Assembly: GCA_964472545.1 (NCBI GenBank)
Contig: CAYYNP010000111.1
Coordinates: 1-28,278, forward strand
Direction of reading: 5' to 3'
Origin: CAYYNP01 sp964472545
Lineage (GTDB): Bacteria; Planctomycetota; Planctomycetia; Pirellulales; Thermoguttaceae
DNA: 28,278 nucleotides
Shown here in pieces: positions 7,401 through 16,400 of this stretch (position 1 is the first letter of the stretch; each line of letters opens with the position of its first letter). The notes under the pieces are model-generated. The model had not been told where the DNA came from. It worked only from the letters and a program-made list of their open reading frames with translations, and searched no databases. Made by a program: the position numbers and the translations under genes.

Positions 7401-10400
7401 TGAAACGGGTCGGCACCAACGCTGAACTTCGCCTCCGGCACGGCCGCCTGCAGAACGACCTCGGCAGCGGCCGCGGTGGTCGCTTCCAGCGTGTAGACCA
7501 CCGCCGACGGCATCGAGTCGGGCGAGCCGTCGACGTCGATCTTCTCGATAATCTCACGGATCGCTTGATGATCGGCCGGCCGGGCGTAGGCGATGATCTG
7601 GCTGGGATCGTCGTCGGTCGAGAGCTTGGCGTCGGGGGCCGCCGCCTCCAACACCGGCAACACGCGGGCCGCCGTGACCGACTTCAACGAATAGACCGCC
7701 GCCGTCGAGGCCTCCTCGGGGGCGTCTTCCACGTCGAGCTTGGCAAGGATCTCCTCGATCGCCTTGTGGTCGTCGAGCCGTGCCCAGGCGATGACCTTGT
7801 TGCCGTCCTCGTCGTCGGTCAACTCGGCCTCGGGTACGGCGTCTTCCAGAACGTGTGTCACGCGGTCGGCCGAGGCGTGCTTCAGTGCGTAAACGGCGAT
7901 GGTGGGGGTCGTCTCGGGCGACCCGCGTCCGTCGAGCTTGTCGAGAATCCCCTTGATGATCTCGTGCTCTTTCGGCCGCGCCCATACCAGCAGTTGGCTG
8001 GGATCGGTGCCGGAGGAGAAGCTCGCGCCCGGCGCCGCCTCGCGAAGCAGCCGGATCAGGTAGTAGACGCTCGTGTTGCTAACGTAGCCGCGCGATCGGT
8101 CGAGCTTCAACGTGTAGACGACCGCCGTGGCCTCTTCATCGGCCGCCCCGGCCAGGTCGACCTTATCGAGGATCTGTTTGATCAGCGCCTGGTCGTCGGG
8201 CAATGCCCAGGCGATCAGCTTCTTCGGATCGACGTCGGCGGTCAGTGTAGCCTCGGGCACCGCCGTTTCCAGCACGTTGATCAGCTCCTCGGCCGTTCGC
8301 GATTTCAGCGCGTAGACCTCCAGCGTGGGCGTCGTTTCCGGCGATCCCTCGCCGGCGAGCTTGTCGACGACGGTTTGCAGCGTTTGATGGTCTTCGGCGG
8401 TTGCCCAGGCGACGATCTGGCTCGAGTCGGTGCCGATGGTCATCCTTGCCCGGGGCACCGTTTCCCGCATCAACTGCATCATGTAATAGGCCGTGCTCCG
8501 CGAGCCGCCGGTTTCGAGCGTGTAGATCTGCGCCGTGCGCTGTGCCGCCGGTGGCCCCTCCACGTCGAGATCGGCCAGCACGGCTTCGATCACCTGGTGT
8601 TCTTCCGGCCGCGCCCAGGCGATCAGCTTGCCTTCCTCATCGTCTTCGGTCAGCTTGGCCGCCGGCACGGCATCGTCGAGGACTTCGGCGAGGCTGTCGA
8701 TGGTGATGTGCTTCGGCATGTAGGCGACCGCCTTGGGGGCGGATTGCGGCGGGCCTACTTCGGTCATCTTCTCGACCAGCGCGGCGATCACTTTATGATC
8801 GTCCGGCCGGGCCCAGGCCACCAGGCGGCTGCCGTCGCCGGCGAACGTGAACGTGGCGCCCGGAACGGCCTCCCGCAACAGCCGATACGAGTAATACCGG
8901 CTTCGCTCTTCGACCGCCGCCAGCGAATAGACACCCACCTCGGGCGCCGCCCCGTCGGCTCCGCCTTGGGCCATCTGCTCGACCGCCGTGCGGATCGTCT
9001 CGTGGTCCTTTGACGTGGCCAGCACGGCCAGCGTGTGCGCCTCGACGTCGGCCACCACGCGGGCGTCGGGGACCAACTCGCGGAGGATCAGCCGCAGGGA
9101 ATAAGGATCGTTTTGGCCGGTGGAATAGACCGCGAACGTCTCTCGTGTATCGGCGGGGGCGTCGGAGTCGAGCTTGCTCAGTGCCGAGGTGATCGCCACC
9201 TGCTGCTCGAGCGTCGCACGGACGAGCAATCGCCGGCCCTTCTCGTCCAACACGAACTCGACGCCGGGAAAGAGCTTCTCCATCACGTCCTGCACGGTTT
9301 CCGGATCGGCGGAGGTGACCGGGTGGGCCACCAGTTCGCTTGACTGTTCGGCCGCGACCGATTGCCCCGCTTGTCCCAGCGTGTCGGCAATCGTCTTGTG
9401 ATCTTCCGGCGTGGCCACCACCATCAGCCGCTTGTTCTCGGCGTCGACGGTGAACTGAGCCTTGGGCACCAACTGCTTCAGGGATTTCAGCAGCACGTCG
9501 TCGTCCGATGAGTTCGAGGTCGTCGAACGATATCGCCAACTGCTGCTGTACGGGCTCGGCGGGGGCTTTGGCTTGGCAAAGGGATACGGGTAGATCTTCA
9601 ACACGGCGCCCGGGCCGGCAACCGCCGGCTGCAACTGCTCGATGACCTGTTTGATCGTGGCGTGCTCGTGCTCTCGAGCCCAGGCGACGATCGTCTTGGC
9701 CGTGGTATCGCTCTGCAACGTGACGTTCGGCAAGAGCGTCTTGAGGATCTCGACGGCCACCTCCGGATCGGCGCCCGTGACCGGATAGGCCGTTACCTTG
9801 GGGCGGCTCTGGGGCGCTGCGCCGGAGTCCATCTCCTTGATCGCCGCCTCGATCGTTTGGTGCTCCGCCTCGCGGGCCCATACCGACAGCCGGCCGGTCT
9901 TCTTGTCGAGCACGAAGCGGACGTCGGTAAACAGCGCCTGCATCAATTCCAGCACACTCGCCGGATCGGCCGAGGTGATGGCGTAGGTGACCAGCCGCGA
10001 CGATTCCTCCGCGGCCGGCCCGGTTTTGAGTTGATCGAGCGTGGTCTTGATCACTTCATGGTCCGACGGCGAGGCCACCACGATCAGTTGGCGGTTCTTG
10101 GCGTCCAGCGTGAACTTGGCGCGGGGGACCAACTGCTGCAAGGCGGCCAACAGGCTCGGTTGCGACGACGTCGTCGACGGTGACGTTCGCGAGGTCGAGC
10201 CGTTGGAATACCGCGAACTGTACGGCCGATCGTACCTCGAATAGGACGACTCCCCGTCGCGGTACGACCTGCTTGGGGTCGCCGCCGAAGGCTGATCGAC
10301 CGGATACGGGAACGGATAGACCCGCAGCACCGGGGCTTCCTCGCCTTCCGTGGGCCCGAACTCACCCGGCTGCAACTGGCCCAGCGCCGCCTTGATCGCG

Positions 10401-12136
10401 TCGTGCCGGGCGGGAAACGTCCAGGCGATCACGCGCTTGCCCGGCTCGTCGGCGATCAGTTTGGTGTCGGGAAACACGTCCTGCAAGGCGGTGACCATGG
10501 CCGCCGGGTCGCCCGTTCCGACCGGGTAGGAGACGAGCTTGAACTTCTCCTCGTCGGGTACGTCGCGCTCGAGCGTCGCGAGGATCTCCTCGAGCGTTGC
10601 GTGCTGCTGCGGCCGAGCCCAGACGCACAACTCGCCCGGTTCGGCCCCTTCAACCAACCTGATTCCCAGCAATTCCGACTTCAGCGTGTCGAGGACCGCC
10701 TCGAACCGCTTTCGCTGTGGGAGCGTGACCGGGTGGATCTCCAGGCGGTACTGCCCCTGGACGAAGGCCGTCTTCTCCAGTTTCTGAAGGACCTCGGCGA
10801 TTTGCCTGTGCTCGTATTCACTCGCCACGGCCATCAGGCGGTTGCCGTTGGCTTCCATGGCCACCAAAGCCTTCGGAACCGTCTTCTGAACCACCGCGAT
10901 GACCGTCGACGGAGCGGCCTGGGCCAGCGGATAGAACTTCGCTTCGGGAGCCGCCGCCGACCGCCGGGGTTGAAGCCGCTCGAGCGTCGAGCGGATGACG
11001 GCCTGGTCTTCCGGAACGGCGACGGCGATCAGGAGCTTCGCCTCTGCGTCGCTAAAGACGCGGGCCTGCGGAAGGATGCTCTGCAGCAGTTTCTCCGCCA
11101 CGTCCGGGTCCACGTTCTCCAAACGATGAAGCTCCATCTGCGGGACTTGCAGCGGCGAACGCTGGCCGCCTTGCATCTGCTCGAGCACCTCCTTGACCAG
11201 CGCCTGATGCGACGGCGGGGCGTGGACGTGCAACTGGCCGGCGTCCGGGTCGAGCACGAGCTTGGCGTCCGGCAAGAGGGCCTTTAGCACGTCCATGACC
11301 ACCTTGGGATCGGCCGGACGGACCGCGTAGTGCGCCAGGATCGGCGGATCGGGATCGTTCTGCTCGACCGTCAGCGGCATCTCCTTCATCGACTCGATCA
11401 CGGCGCCGATCGCCCGCATCACGCCGGCCGTGTCGGTCACCAACAATTGCCCGGTCGCCGGCAGCGAGACGACCTTGCCGTACGGCCCGCAAAGGGCCTT
11501 GATCTCAGCCTGCACGGCGGCGGCCGGGCGCCGGCCGAGTGGAAAGAGCACGGTCACCAACTCGAACTTGCCACGTTTGTCCAACTCGTCGAGTGCCACG
11601 CGCGGGATCATCCCTTCCGGGATGCCGTCCTTCAAGTCGGCCAGCAACAACATCCGCTCGCGGCGGACCAGCGTGTATCCTTTGGTCAGCAGCACGCCGT
11701 TGAGCAGGTCGATCGCCTCGACCGGCGTGTACTCGCGCTTGTCGGTGTAGTTGAACGAACCGGCCGGCGGCGCGTCGAGCACCAGCGACAAGTCGGCCTG
11801 GTCGGCGACCCACTGCAGCACGTCGTCCCACGCCTGAAAACGGAAGTTGAATCGCAGCCGAGGTTCCGGTTTGGCGGGCGGTTCCGCCGGCCGTGGTGGA
11901 ACCGGCGCGGCCGGGTGGCGCGGTTCGCCTGGGTCGGCTTGCGGCGCACCGGGCGCCGCCGTATTCGGTTCTGCGGGCGGAACGCCGTCTACTGCCGCTG
12001 GTGGCGATCCGGCTGCCCGATCGTCCTCGGCCAAGGCGCTTTGCTGTATCGCGAGGCAAAGGCAGAGGATGCAGAATGTCGAAGAACAAATCCACTTCGA
12101 CGACGACTGCCCGAGAGGAGTCTGGTGGGCGACCAT
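4490..12136 (-). CDS. Giant secretin N-domain-like repeat protein lacking a secretin pore
   Basis: This exported 2548-residue protein has a signal peptide (hydrophobic IC..TFCILCLCLAI, probable cleavage after SALA near 36), a Pro/Ala-rich stretch to about 90, and an N0/STN-like domain (about 91-190, FNFRFQAWDDVLQWVADQA onward). About 31 tandem modules of the secretin_N (NolW-like) type follow to the C-terminus. A typical module begins with a strand such as VYTLE, has the helix VLPVLEAAAPDA, and ends with LIAYARPADH plus helix IxxIxxQL. Three modules carry Ser/Tyr/Arg-rich inserts (about 612-660, 854-878, 2336-2373), and a Pro-rich linker covers about 2177-2270. The C-terminus ends within a module, with no secretin beta-barrel domain. 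Secretin N-domains form stacked rings in type II, III and IV systems; here no other secretion gene is near. GGAG lies 8 nt before ATG 12136. A role as a periplasmic scaffold is inference. Confidence 0.85.
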   Translation of the reverse strand: MVAHQTPLGQSSSKWICSSTFCILCLCLAIQQSALAEDDRAAGSPPAAVDGVPPAEPNTAAPGAPQADPGEPRHPAAPVPPRPAEPPAKPEPRLRFNFRFQAWDDVLQWVADQADLSLVLDAPPAGSFNYTDKREYTPVEAIDLLNGVLLTKGYTLVRRERMLLLADLKDGIPEGMIPRVALDELDKRGKFELVTVLFPLGRRPAAAVQAEIKALCGPYGKVVSLPATGQLLVTDTAGVMRAIGAVIESMKEMPLTVEQNDPDPPILAHYAVRPADPKVVMDVLKALLPDAKLVLDPDAGQLHVHAPPSHQALVKEVLEQMQGGQRSPLQVPQMELHRLENVDPDVAEKLLQSILPQARVFSDAEAKLLIAVAVPEDQAVIRSTLERLQPRRSAAAPEAKFYPLAQAAPSTVIAVVQKTVPKALVAMEANGNRLMAVASEYEHRQIAEVLQKLEKTAFVQGQYRLEIHPVTLPQRKRFEAVLDTLKSELLGIRLVEGAEPGELCVWARPQQHATLEEILATLERDVPDEEKFKLVSYPVGTGDPAAMVTALQDVFPDTKLIADEPGKRVIAWTFPARHDAIKAALGQLQPGEFGPTEGEEAPVLRVYPFPYPVDQPSAATPSRSYRDGESSYSRYDRPYSSRYSNGSTSRTSPSTTSSQPSLLAALQQLVPRAKFTLDAKNRQLIVVASPSDHEVIKTTLDQLKTGPAAEESSRLVTYAITSADPASVLELMQALFTDVRFVLDKKTGRLSVWAREAEHQTIEAAIKEMDSGAAPQSRPKVTAYPVTGADPEVAVEILKTLLPNVTLQSDTTAKTIVAWAREHEHATIKQVIEQLQPAVAGPGAVLKIYPYPFAKPKPPPSPYSSSWRYRSTTSNSSDDDVLLKSLKQLVPKAQFTVDAENKRLMVVATPEDHKTIADTLGQAGQSVAAEQSSELVAHPVTSADPETVQDVMEKLFPGVEFVLDEKGRRLLVRATLEQQVAITSALSKLDSDAPADTRETFAVYSTGQNDPYSLRLILRELVPDARVVADVEAHTLAVLATSKDHETIRTAVEQMAQGGADGAAPEVGVYSLAAVEERSRYYSYRLLREAVPGATFTFAGDGSRLVAWARPDDHKVIAALVEKMTEVGPPQSAPKAVAYMPKHITIDSLAEVLDDAVPAAKLTEDDEEGKLIAWARPEEHQVIEAVLADLDVEGPPAAQRTAQIYTLETGGSRSTAYYMMQLMRETVPRARMTIGTDSSQIVAWATAEDHQTLQTVVDKLAGEGSPETTPTLEVYALKSRTAEELINVLETAVPEATLTADVDPKKLIAWALPDDQALIKQILDKVDLAGAADEEATAVVYTLKLDRSRGYVSNTSVYYLIRLLREAAPGASFSSGTDPSQLLVWARPKEHEIIKGILDKLDGRGSPETTPTIAVYALKHASADRVTHVLEDAVPEAELTDDEDGNKVIAWARLDDHKAIEEILAKLDVEDAPEEASTAAVYSLKSVTAARVLPVLEAAAPDAKLSTDDDPSQIIAYARPADHQAIREIIEKIDVDGSPDSMPSAVVYTLEATTAAAAEVVLQAAVPEAKFSVGADPFQLIAFARPADHKVIAEIVKQMSVRAPPEKMPTVEIYALEAGDAASAVQFLESAVPEAEFAVGSDPRQLIAYARPDEHAVIKATVEQMSKQESAETAARVELYNLGRSDALTALPVLQAAVPQAQLGVGSDARQLIAYARPSDHLLIRAAVEGLSKQPPAETAPKIVTYRLQSAGAAAAVEVLGAALPGAQFSVGADPAQLIAYARPAEHELIKSAVEQLEADSLADTQRQLAVFPMKSEDAASLLEMLDPAMKNSARFVTDANRDVLLVWADTERQAAIKSVVEQFLAELPEEVEPASRVYRLNRADAAAASSVLQVMVPEAEIALDEVNRTLVIGALPQDHEKIKTMIDEIDRADAERDPQLQVYPLVGADPVSLLEVLQGLFAEQPGVHLSLDEFNGTIIAVATPAEQKTIRELIEKVEQNAVVDADSTLALHSLKNVDVYSLMEVLDALLQRQTVRADLSVDSASRQLVAIAPPELQQMIEGIIEQMRTEEKELEIFQLDFVEPATAEVAIATLFRDEGFNAPDVDSDQRTGQLFVRGSQGQLTQVRQVLIKMGETGLGSLQLGGDSRVRVIPVHGDARAVLEEIRRVWPQLRQNPIEIVTPTPPGKTVPDEENSPSEPTPKPAEDTPPSEPGASGEPGTGGVPAGGGRLSAEKPPNVESPGAPLRSAPATPPVLVDAPATPVVPSEAPAPVVVVLGDGSITATSDDPEALDQFEALVQALLNRAGYSDRYFSIFPVRHTSAAGVAQTLQEFFRASSPRSPSSARYSSSDRRYSDRPIDRYDDRYGVQTSRDVERVVIVPDERLNTLLVQGSRTDRAKVASLLKILDTDDVPPTLPAHKPKVIPIENMEAGRIAETLGQVFQSRLAGSGRSSPSGAPRTAAHLVVDELTNSLIVTAPAPLSDDVIEFALSLDQSAGEAPARNIKFIQLKRASTARVQEALGAVLNRSVPVRQAPTPSKVPKTRPTPP
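5350..5412. repeat. Intergenic-type 33 bp repeat inside the coding sequence
   Basis: GGGTGGCTGGGGCAGAGCGC and the next 13 bases (5380-5412) match the 33 bp arm of the palindrome at 21924-22014 at all but one position. A partial copy (GGGTGGCTGGGGCA, 5350-5363) lies 30 bp before it. Both are in frame within the giant gene and encode APLRSAPATPP and DAPATPVV of its Pro-rich linker. Confidence 0.8.
6798..8817 (-). repeat. 198 bp tandem coding repeat in the giant gene
   Basis: The same point of each module (codons for the IAYARP/IAWARP strand) falls at 6798, 6996, 7194, 7392, 7590, 7788 and 7986, always exactly 198 bp apart. It continues at 8211, 8409, 8619 and 8817, with steps of 225, 198, 210 and 198; the longer steps are small in-frame insertions of 9 and 4 codons. 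The module is therefore 66 residues long and was spread by tandem duplication. The 6798-7590 copies look most alike and are probably the most recent. Confidence 0.85.
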
Positions 12137-12313
12137 CGCTCTAACTCCGGAAGGGGGGCGGAAGCAGGTGGGATCTCAAGCGTGTAGGTTAGTCGGGCGG
12201 GCCTGCAATGTAAAGCTGTTATCGAGAATCGAGAACTTCAGCCACGTCATCGCGCACACGATACCTCGCACCGGGTGTGGGCTAGACGGGTACGTGCCGC
12301 ATTGCACGGCCGT

Positions 12314-13339
12314 TTACCCTGCGTGCATCGGCAGGGGAACGGCCCATTGCTCGAACGTCGCCAGGACGTTTTCCAGCGGCACGCTGGGCTCCCAGCGGCT
12401 GTGGGCCATCACGCCGCCGCGGCCGTAATCGAGCACCTTGCGCACCCGCAATACCGACTGGCGGACGTCCTCCGGCGTGCCGAAGGCGAACGTGCGGCGG
12501 CGGTCGACTTCTCCACAGAACGTCACACGGCCGCGATACCGCGAGGCCAATCGTTCGAAGTCCATCAGCGAAAGCTGGCAGTGGATCGCGTCGATGCCGA
12601 TCGAGACCAGTTCGCTGAAGATCCGCTGTACGTTGCCGGCGGTGCGGAAGAAGACGAATTTGTCCTGCTCGTGGAGGATCCGGCAATACTCTCGGTAGAG
12701 CGGCTTGAACAGTTCGCGCCAGAGTTTCACGTCGATCGCCAGCGAGTCGGTCGTGCCGAGGTCGTCGCGAAAGGCCACGCCGTCGACGTCCGATTCGGCC
12801 CAGAGTTGCAGCTCGCGGCAAGCGAAATCGTGCAGGGCGTCTAACAGGCTGCGGATCGCCTTGCCGCCGCGGCCCAGATCGGCCATGGCAGCTTCCGGGC
12901 CGCGGAGCATCCGCAGACGGTCGAGCGGCCGGGTGAGCGTATCGGCAACCACGAACCGGCTGCTGGCGCCGCAACCGCGATTGGCCTTGGAGAGGTCGGC
13001 CTGCGAGAGCACTTCCCACGGAGGTTGGTACTTGCGGACCGAGGCCGCATCGGCCAGCGGCGGCTGGCGGATCTCGCCGTCGGTGCCGGGTGTGGCAACG
13101 CGACGCGTGCATCCGAAGGCGTCGGTGAATTGGCCGATTTGTCCCGGGGTGCCTTGGCTGCGCTCGCCCGGCGGATAGCGAAAGTCGGGCCGAACGACGT
13201 CGGGGGGATAGCGGAGTTCGACCTCGGCCAACTCGTCGCCGCGGGTGGCCCGAACCGACGGGGCCACCCAAAGCTCTCTCGGCACGCGTGCGACCGGTTC
13301 GTGGTTGAGCGTGTTGATGACAAGCTGTCGAGACGTCAT
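12314..13339 (-). CDS. Uroporphyrinogen decarboxylase-superfamily protein (COG0407-like)
   Basis: This 341-residue cytoplasmic protein has the TIM-barrel pattern of the UroD/MtaA superfamily. The start MTSRQLVINTLNHEPVARVP matches the family opening (one helix followed by a short P-rich turn). FRDDLGTTDSLAIDVKLWRE corresponds to the conserved DDLGTQ region, FFRTAGNVQRIFSELVSIGI to the FHSCGN region, and FCGEVDRRRTFAFGTPEDVR to the late barrel strand before a GTPEEV helix. Planctomycetes carry many such paralogues, most of them probably methyltransferases or decarboxylases of unknown substrate rather than the haem enzyme. The Cys/His ligands that would mark a zinc corrinoid methyltransferase are not clear: the usual HSCGN is RTAGN. 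I therefore give no gene symbol. An AGGG sits about 8 nt before ATG 13339. It lies between two larger exported-protein genes on the same strand, with gaps of 105 and 177 bp. Confidence 0.8.
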   Translation of the reverse strand: MTSRQLVINTLNHEPVARVPRELWVAPSVRATRGDELAEVELRYPPDVVRPDFRYPPGERSQGTPGQIGQFTDAFGCTRRVATPGTDGEIRQPPLADAASVRKYQPPWEVLSQADLSKANRGCGASSRFVVADTLTRPLDRLRMLRGPEAAMADLGRGGKAIRSLLDALHDFACRELQLWAESDVDGVAFRDDLGTTDSLAIDVKLWRELFKPLYREYCRILHEQDKFVFFRTAGNVQRIFSELVSIGIDAIHCQLSLMDFERLASRYRGRVTFCGEVDRRRTFAFGTPEDVRQSVLRVRKVLDYGRGGVMAHSRWEPSVPLENVLATFEQWAVPLPMHAG

Positions 13340-13444
13340 CGCAATACCCTGGCAGTTGACGCTGCCGGCAGACAGTTACGGCGGCGCTTACATCGGCATT
13401 TTTCTCCGCTACAACTTAGCACGCATCGCCTGCCTCTGGCTAGC

Positions 13445-16400
13445 TCACTTCAGACAAAGCACCCTACCGTCGGTGGTGGTCATATACAGCCGGCCGACGG
13501 CGGCGGCCATGCCGTCGAAGACGGGGCAGGCGTCGAGCTTCTGTTCGGCGAGCGTGCGGCCGTCGGCGGCCGATACGGCCCGCAACACGGCGCCGCGCCT
13601 GCCGGCGAAAACGGCCGCCTGTTCGGCCAGACGGCGGCGAACCTCGGGATCGTCAATGCCGCGAAAGGCCTCGTTCTCGTCCACCATGTCGGCCGGCCCG
13701 GCCACGAAGAGCACACCCTCGGCCAACACCATCGCCCGGGCGAACAGCGGCAAGTCGGCGGCCCAGTCGTGGGCCACTTCGTACCGGGCCACCGTGGGCG
13801 GTCCGGCGGCAAATCGCAGGGCGCGTCCGATCTTGCCCTCGGCGGGCAATGCGCCTTCGACCGTGCCGTGGTTGGCGTTGCCGGAGGCGTCTTTCGCGTC
13901 CGGTTTGTCGAACGAGTAGGAGAGGACCAACTCGACATCGTCGGGCGCGTCGCCGGTACCGGCCAGCCGTGAGATCTCGTCGGCCGAAAGAGCGCGGCGA
14001 TAGAGTCGCACTTCGTCGATCGATCCGGTCAGCCCGAACGGTCCGGTGTAGTCGCCCACCACCGACGACTCGTCGGCACCGATTTCCAGCGGTTCGTGCG
14101 GATCGCCGCCGATCAGCACCGGCACCTCGGCCAAGGCAGCGGACTTGCCGTCGACGAACAGTTCGAGCTTTCTGTCCGCCCCGAGCACACCGGCCAGATG
14201 GACCCAACGGCCGACGACCTTCGTCTTGCCGGAAGCCTTCGTCAGTTTGCCTTCGCTACGAACGGCGAAGTGCGGCCGGCCGCCCTGAAGATAGAGTGTG
14301 AAGCCGGCCCCGCCGCCGCCACGGGCCGCCACCACGCCGCCGGGCTTGTCGGCCTTGACCCAAGCGGCCAGCGCGAGCGGCTTGCCGGTCGGGTCGAGAC
14401 TGGCGGATTTTTCCACCCGAACTCGCGATCCACCCGGGTTGGGGCGACTCGATACGGGCTCGGACTTCGAGGCTTCGCCGGTCGGCGGGATCTTGTCGGC
14501 GGCGAAGAGCTGGTGCTCGATCGGTGTGGTCCAACGGAAGTACTGCGGCTTGCGGCCGAAGCCGTAGACCTTCGTGTCGTCGAAGACCAGGATCCGCCCG
14601 GCCGGGGCGGTCTTGCCGGCCAGGAAGTAGCCGCACCAGCCGCTGACGAACTGGCTGCCGTAGACCCAATAGGTGCGATGCCACCAGGTATCGTCGAGCA
14701 GACCGGTCGGCGAGAAGAGGTGGGCGTGTTCGGGGTGATGCACCGCCGGCACCGCGCCGCCGTCGGCGTTGCCGCTGTTGGGCATCGGTTGAAGCGGCAA
14801 CCGGTTGCCCTCGAGATCGAACGGCTGCGAACGCATGTAGACCAGCTTGCCGTCGCTGGACAGCACGTCGGTCAGTCCCACGGGCATGTTCAGCCAGCTA
14901 ACGTAATCTTGCAGGTCCTTGCCGGTGCCCTCCTCAAGGTTATTGAGCACCGCGTGCGAGAGCACGCGGCCGGTCGTCGGGTCGAGGCGCCAGAGGTGGA
15001 CGCCGCCGTCGAGGAACATCGACCGGCCGGCGACGACGTACGCCACACCGTCTTGCACGAGCACGCTGCCGTGGACCGGCCAGACCGACTCGACCTGCTC
15101 GAAGGCCGTCAGACGCTGGTCGATCGGGGCAGCGCGGAATCGCCAAGACAGCGCCCCGTCGGCGAGGCTCAGGCAGTAGACCCAACCGTCGGCCGAGCCG
15201 AAGAGAACCCGGCCTTCGTGAATCGTCGGAGGCGAATCGACGCGGCCGCCGGCGGTGAACTGCCAGAGCCGCTTGCCGGAGGTCATGCCCAGCGCGTGAA
15301 CGGTATGCGTGTCGATCGACGCCACGACGACCGTTCCGTCGGCAATCACGGGGCTGGTGAGCTTGCCGCCTAGCTCGGCCTGCCAAGTCGTTTTCGGCGA
15401 CGCCGCCACCCGCGTGCTCGCCCGGCCGCTGCGTGCGTTGTCGTGGCGGAAGGTCGGCCAGGCGTCGGCGGACGGAATGGTGGGCGGAACGACGAACGCC
15501 GGGCCCTTTTCCAACCGAGGAGTTGCCGCGTCGTCGTCGGTGACACGCGGGCCGGTCGACGCCGGCGCCAAGGCATTGAACCCGTAGAGTTTGCTCTCGA
15601 GATAGCAGGCGCACGGATGCTGCGGGGCGTAGACCAGGCCGTTGGCCGGCATGATGCCGTAGAGACACGCGCCGCGGAACCAGTGATGCGGGATCCACTC
15701 TTGCTTGCGAACGTCGACGAACTCGGTGCCCGCCCGGGCCATCAGCAGGTAGTTGTCGGTGGCCTTGCCGCGATAGCAGCGGTGGTGGAACCAGTAGGTG
15801 TCGAGGTTTGGCGTGAATTCTCGCTTCACCTCGCCGGTGCGCGGGTCGCGGCCGGAGAAATGCCCCACGGCCCGGCCGCTGGTCGTTTCGCCGGTCCACA
15901 CCAGCCCGTCGACCACCAGCAGGTCTTCCGGCGAACGATAGCCCGACGGCGGATGGTAGGCGGTCCAGAGTTGCTTGCCGTCGTCGGCCGAAAGGGCGGT
16001 CAGCGTGTCTTCGCCGCTGGTGTACCAGGAACCGGTTTGCAGGCCGGCCGTTTCGCCGCCGGAGAAGAGGACCACGTCGTCGTAGAGCACCAGAATGGGC
16101 ACGTAGAAGGAACGGATTTCCTTGGCCCGCTCGACCGGCTCGGAGCGCCAACGCGGCTTGCCCGAGTTGCGATCGAGGCAGACGACACTTTGTCCGTCGT
16201 GGAAGACGGCGTGGCGGGCGTCGGCTGCCAGCGTGCCGGGCAACACGCGGTATTCGGCGTCCCAGAGCGTCTGGCCCGTGTCGGCCCGCACAGCCATCAA
16301 CCGCCGTGTCTGTTCATCCCAGAACTTGGCTCCGTAGGCGCGCCCGGTCGTTGCCGCATCGGCCGGCCCCAGCGCATTGGCCCGATTGTCGACCAGCAGA

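Noticed and set aside
12187..12230. TTTACA-17-TAACCT as a promoter for the giant gene
   Set aside because: The -10 matches only half of consensus, which is too weak to list.
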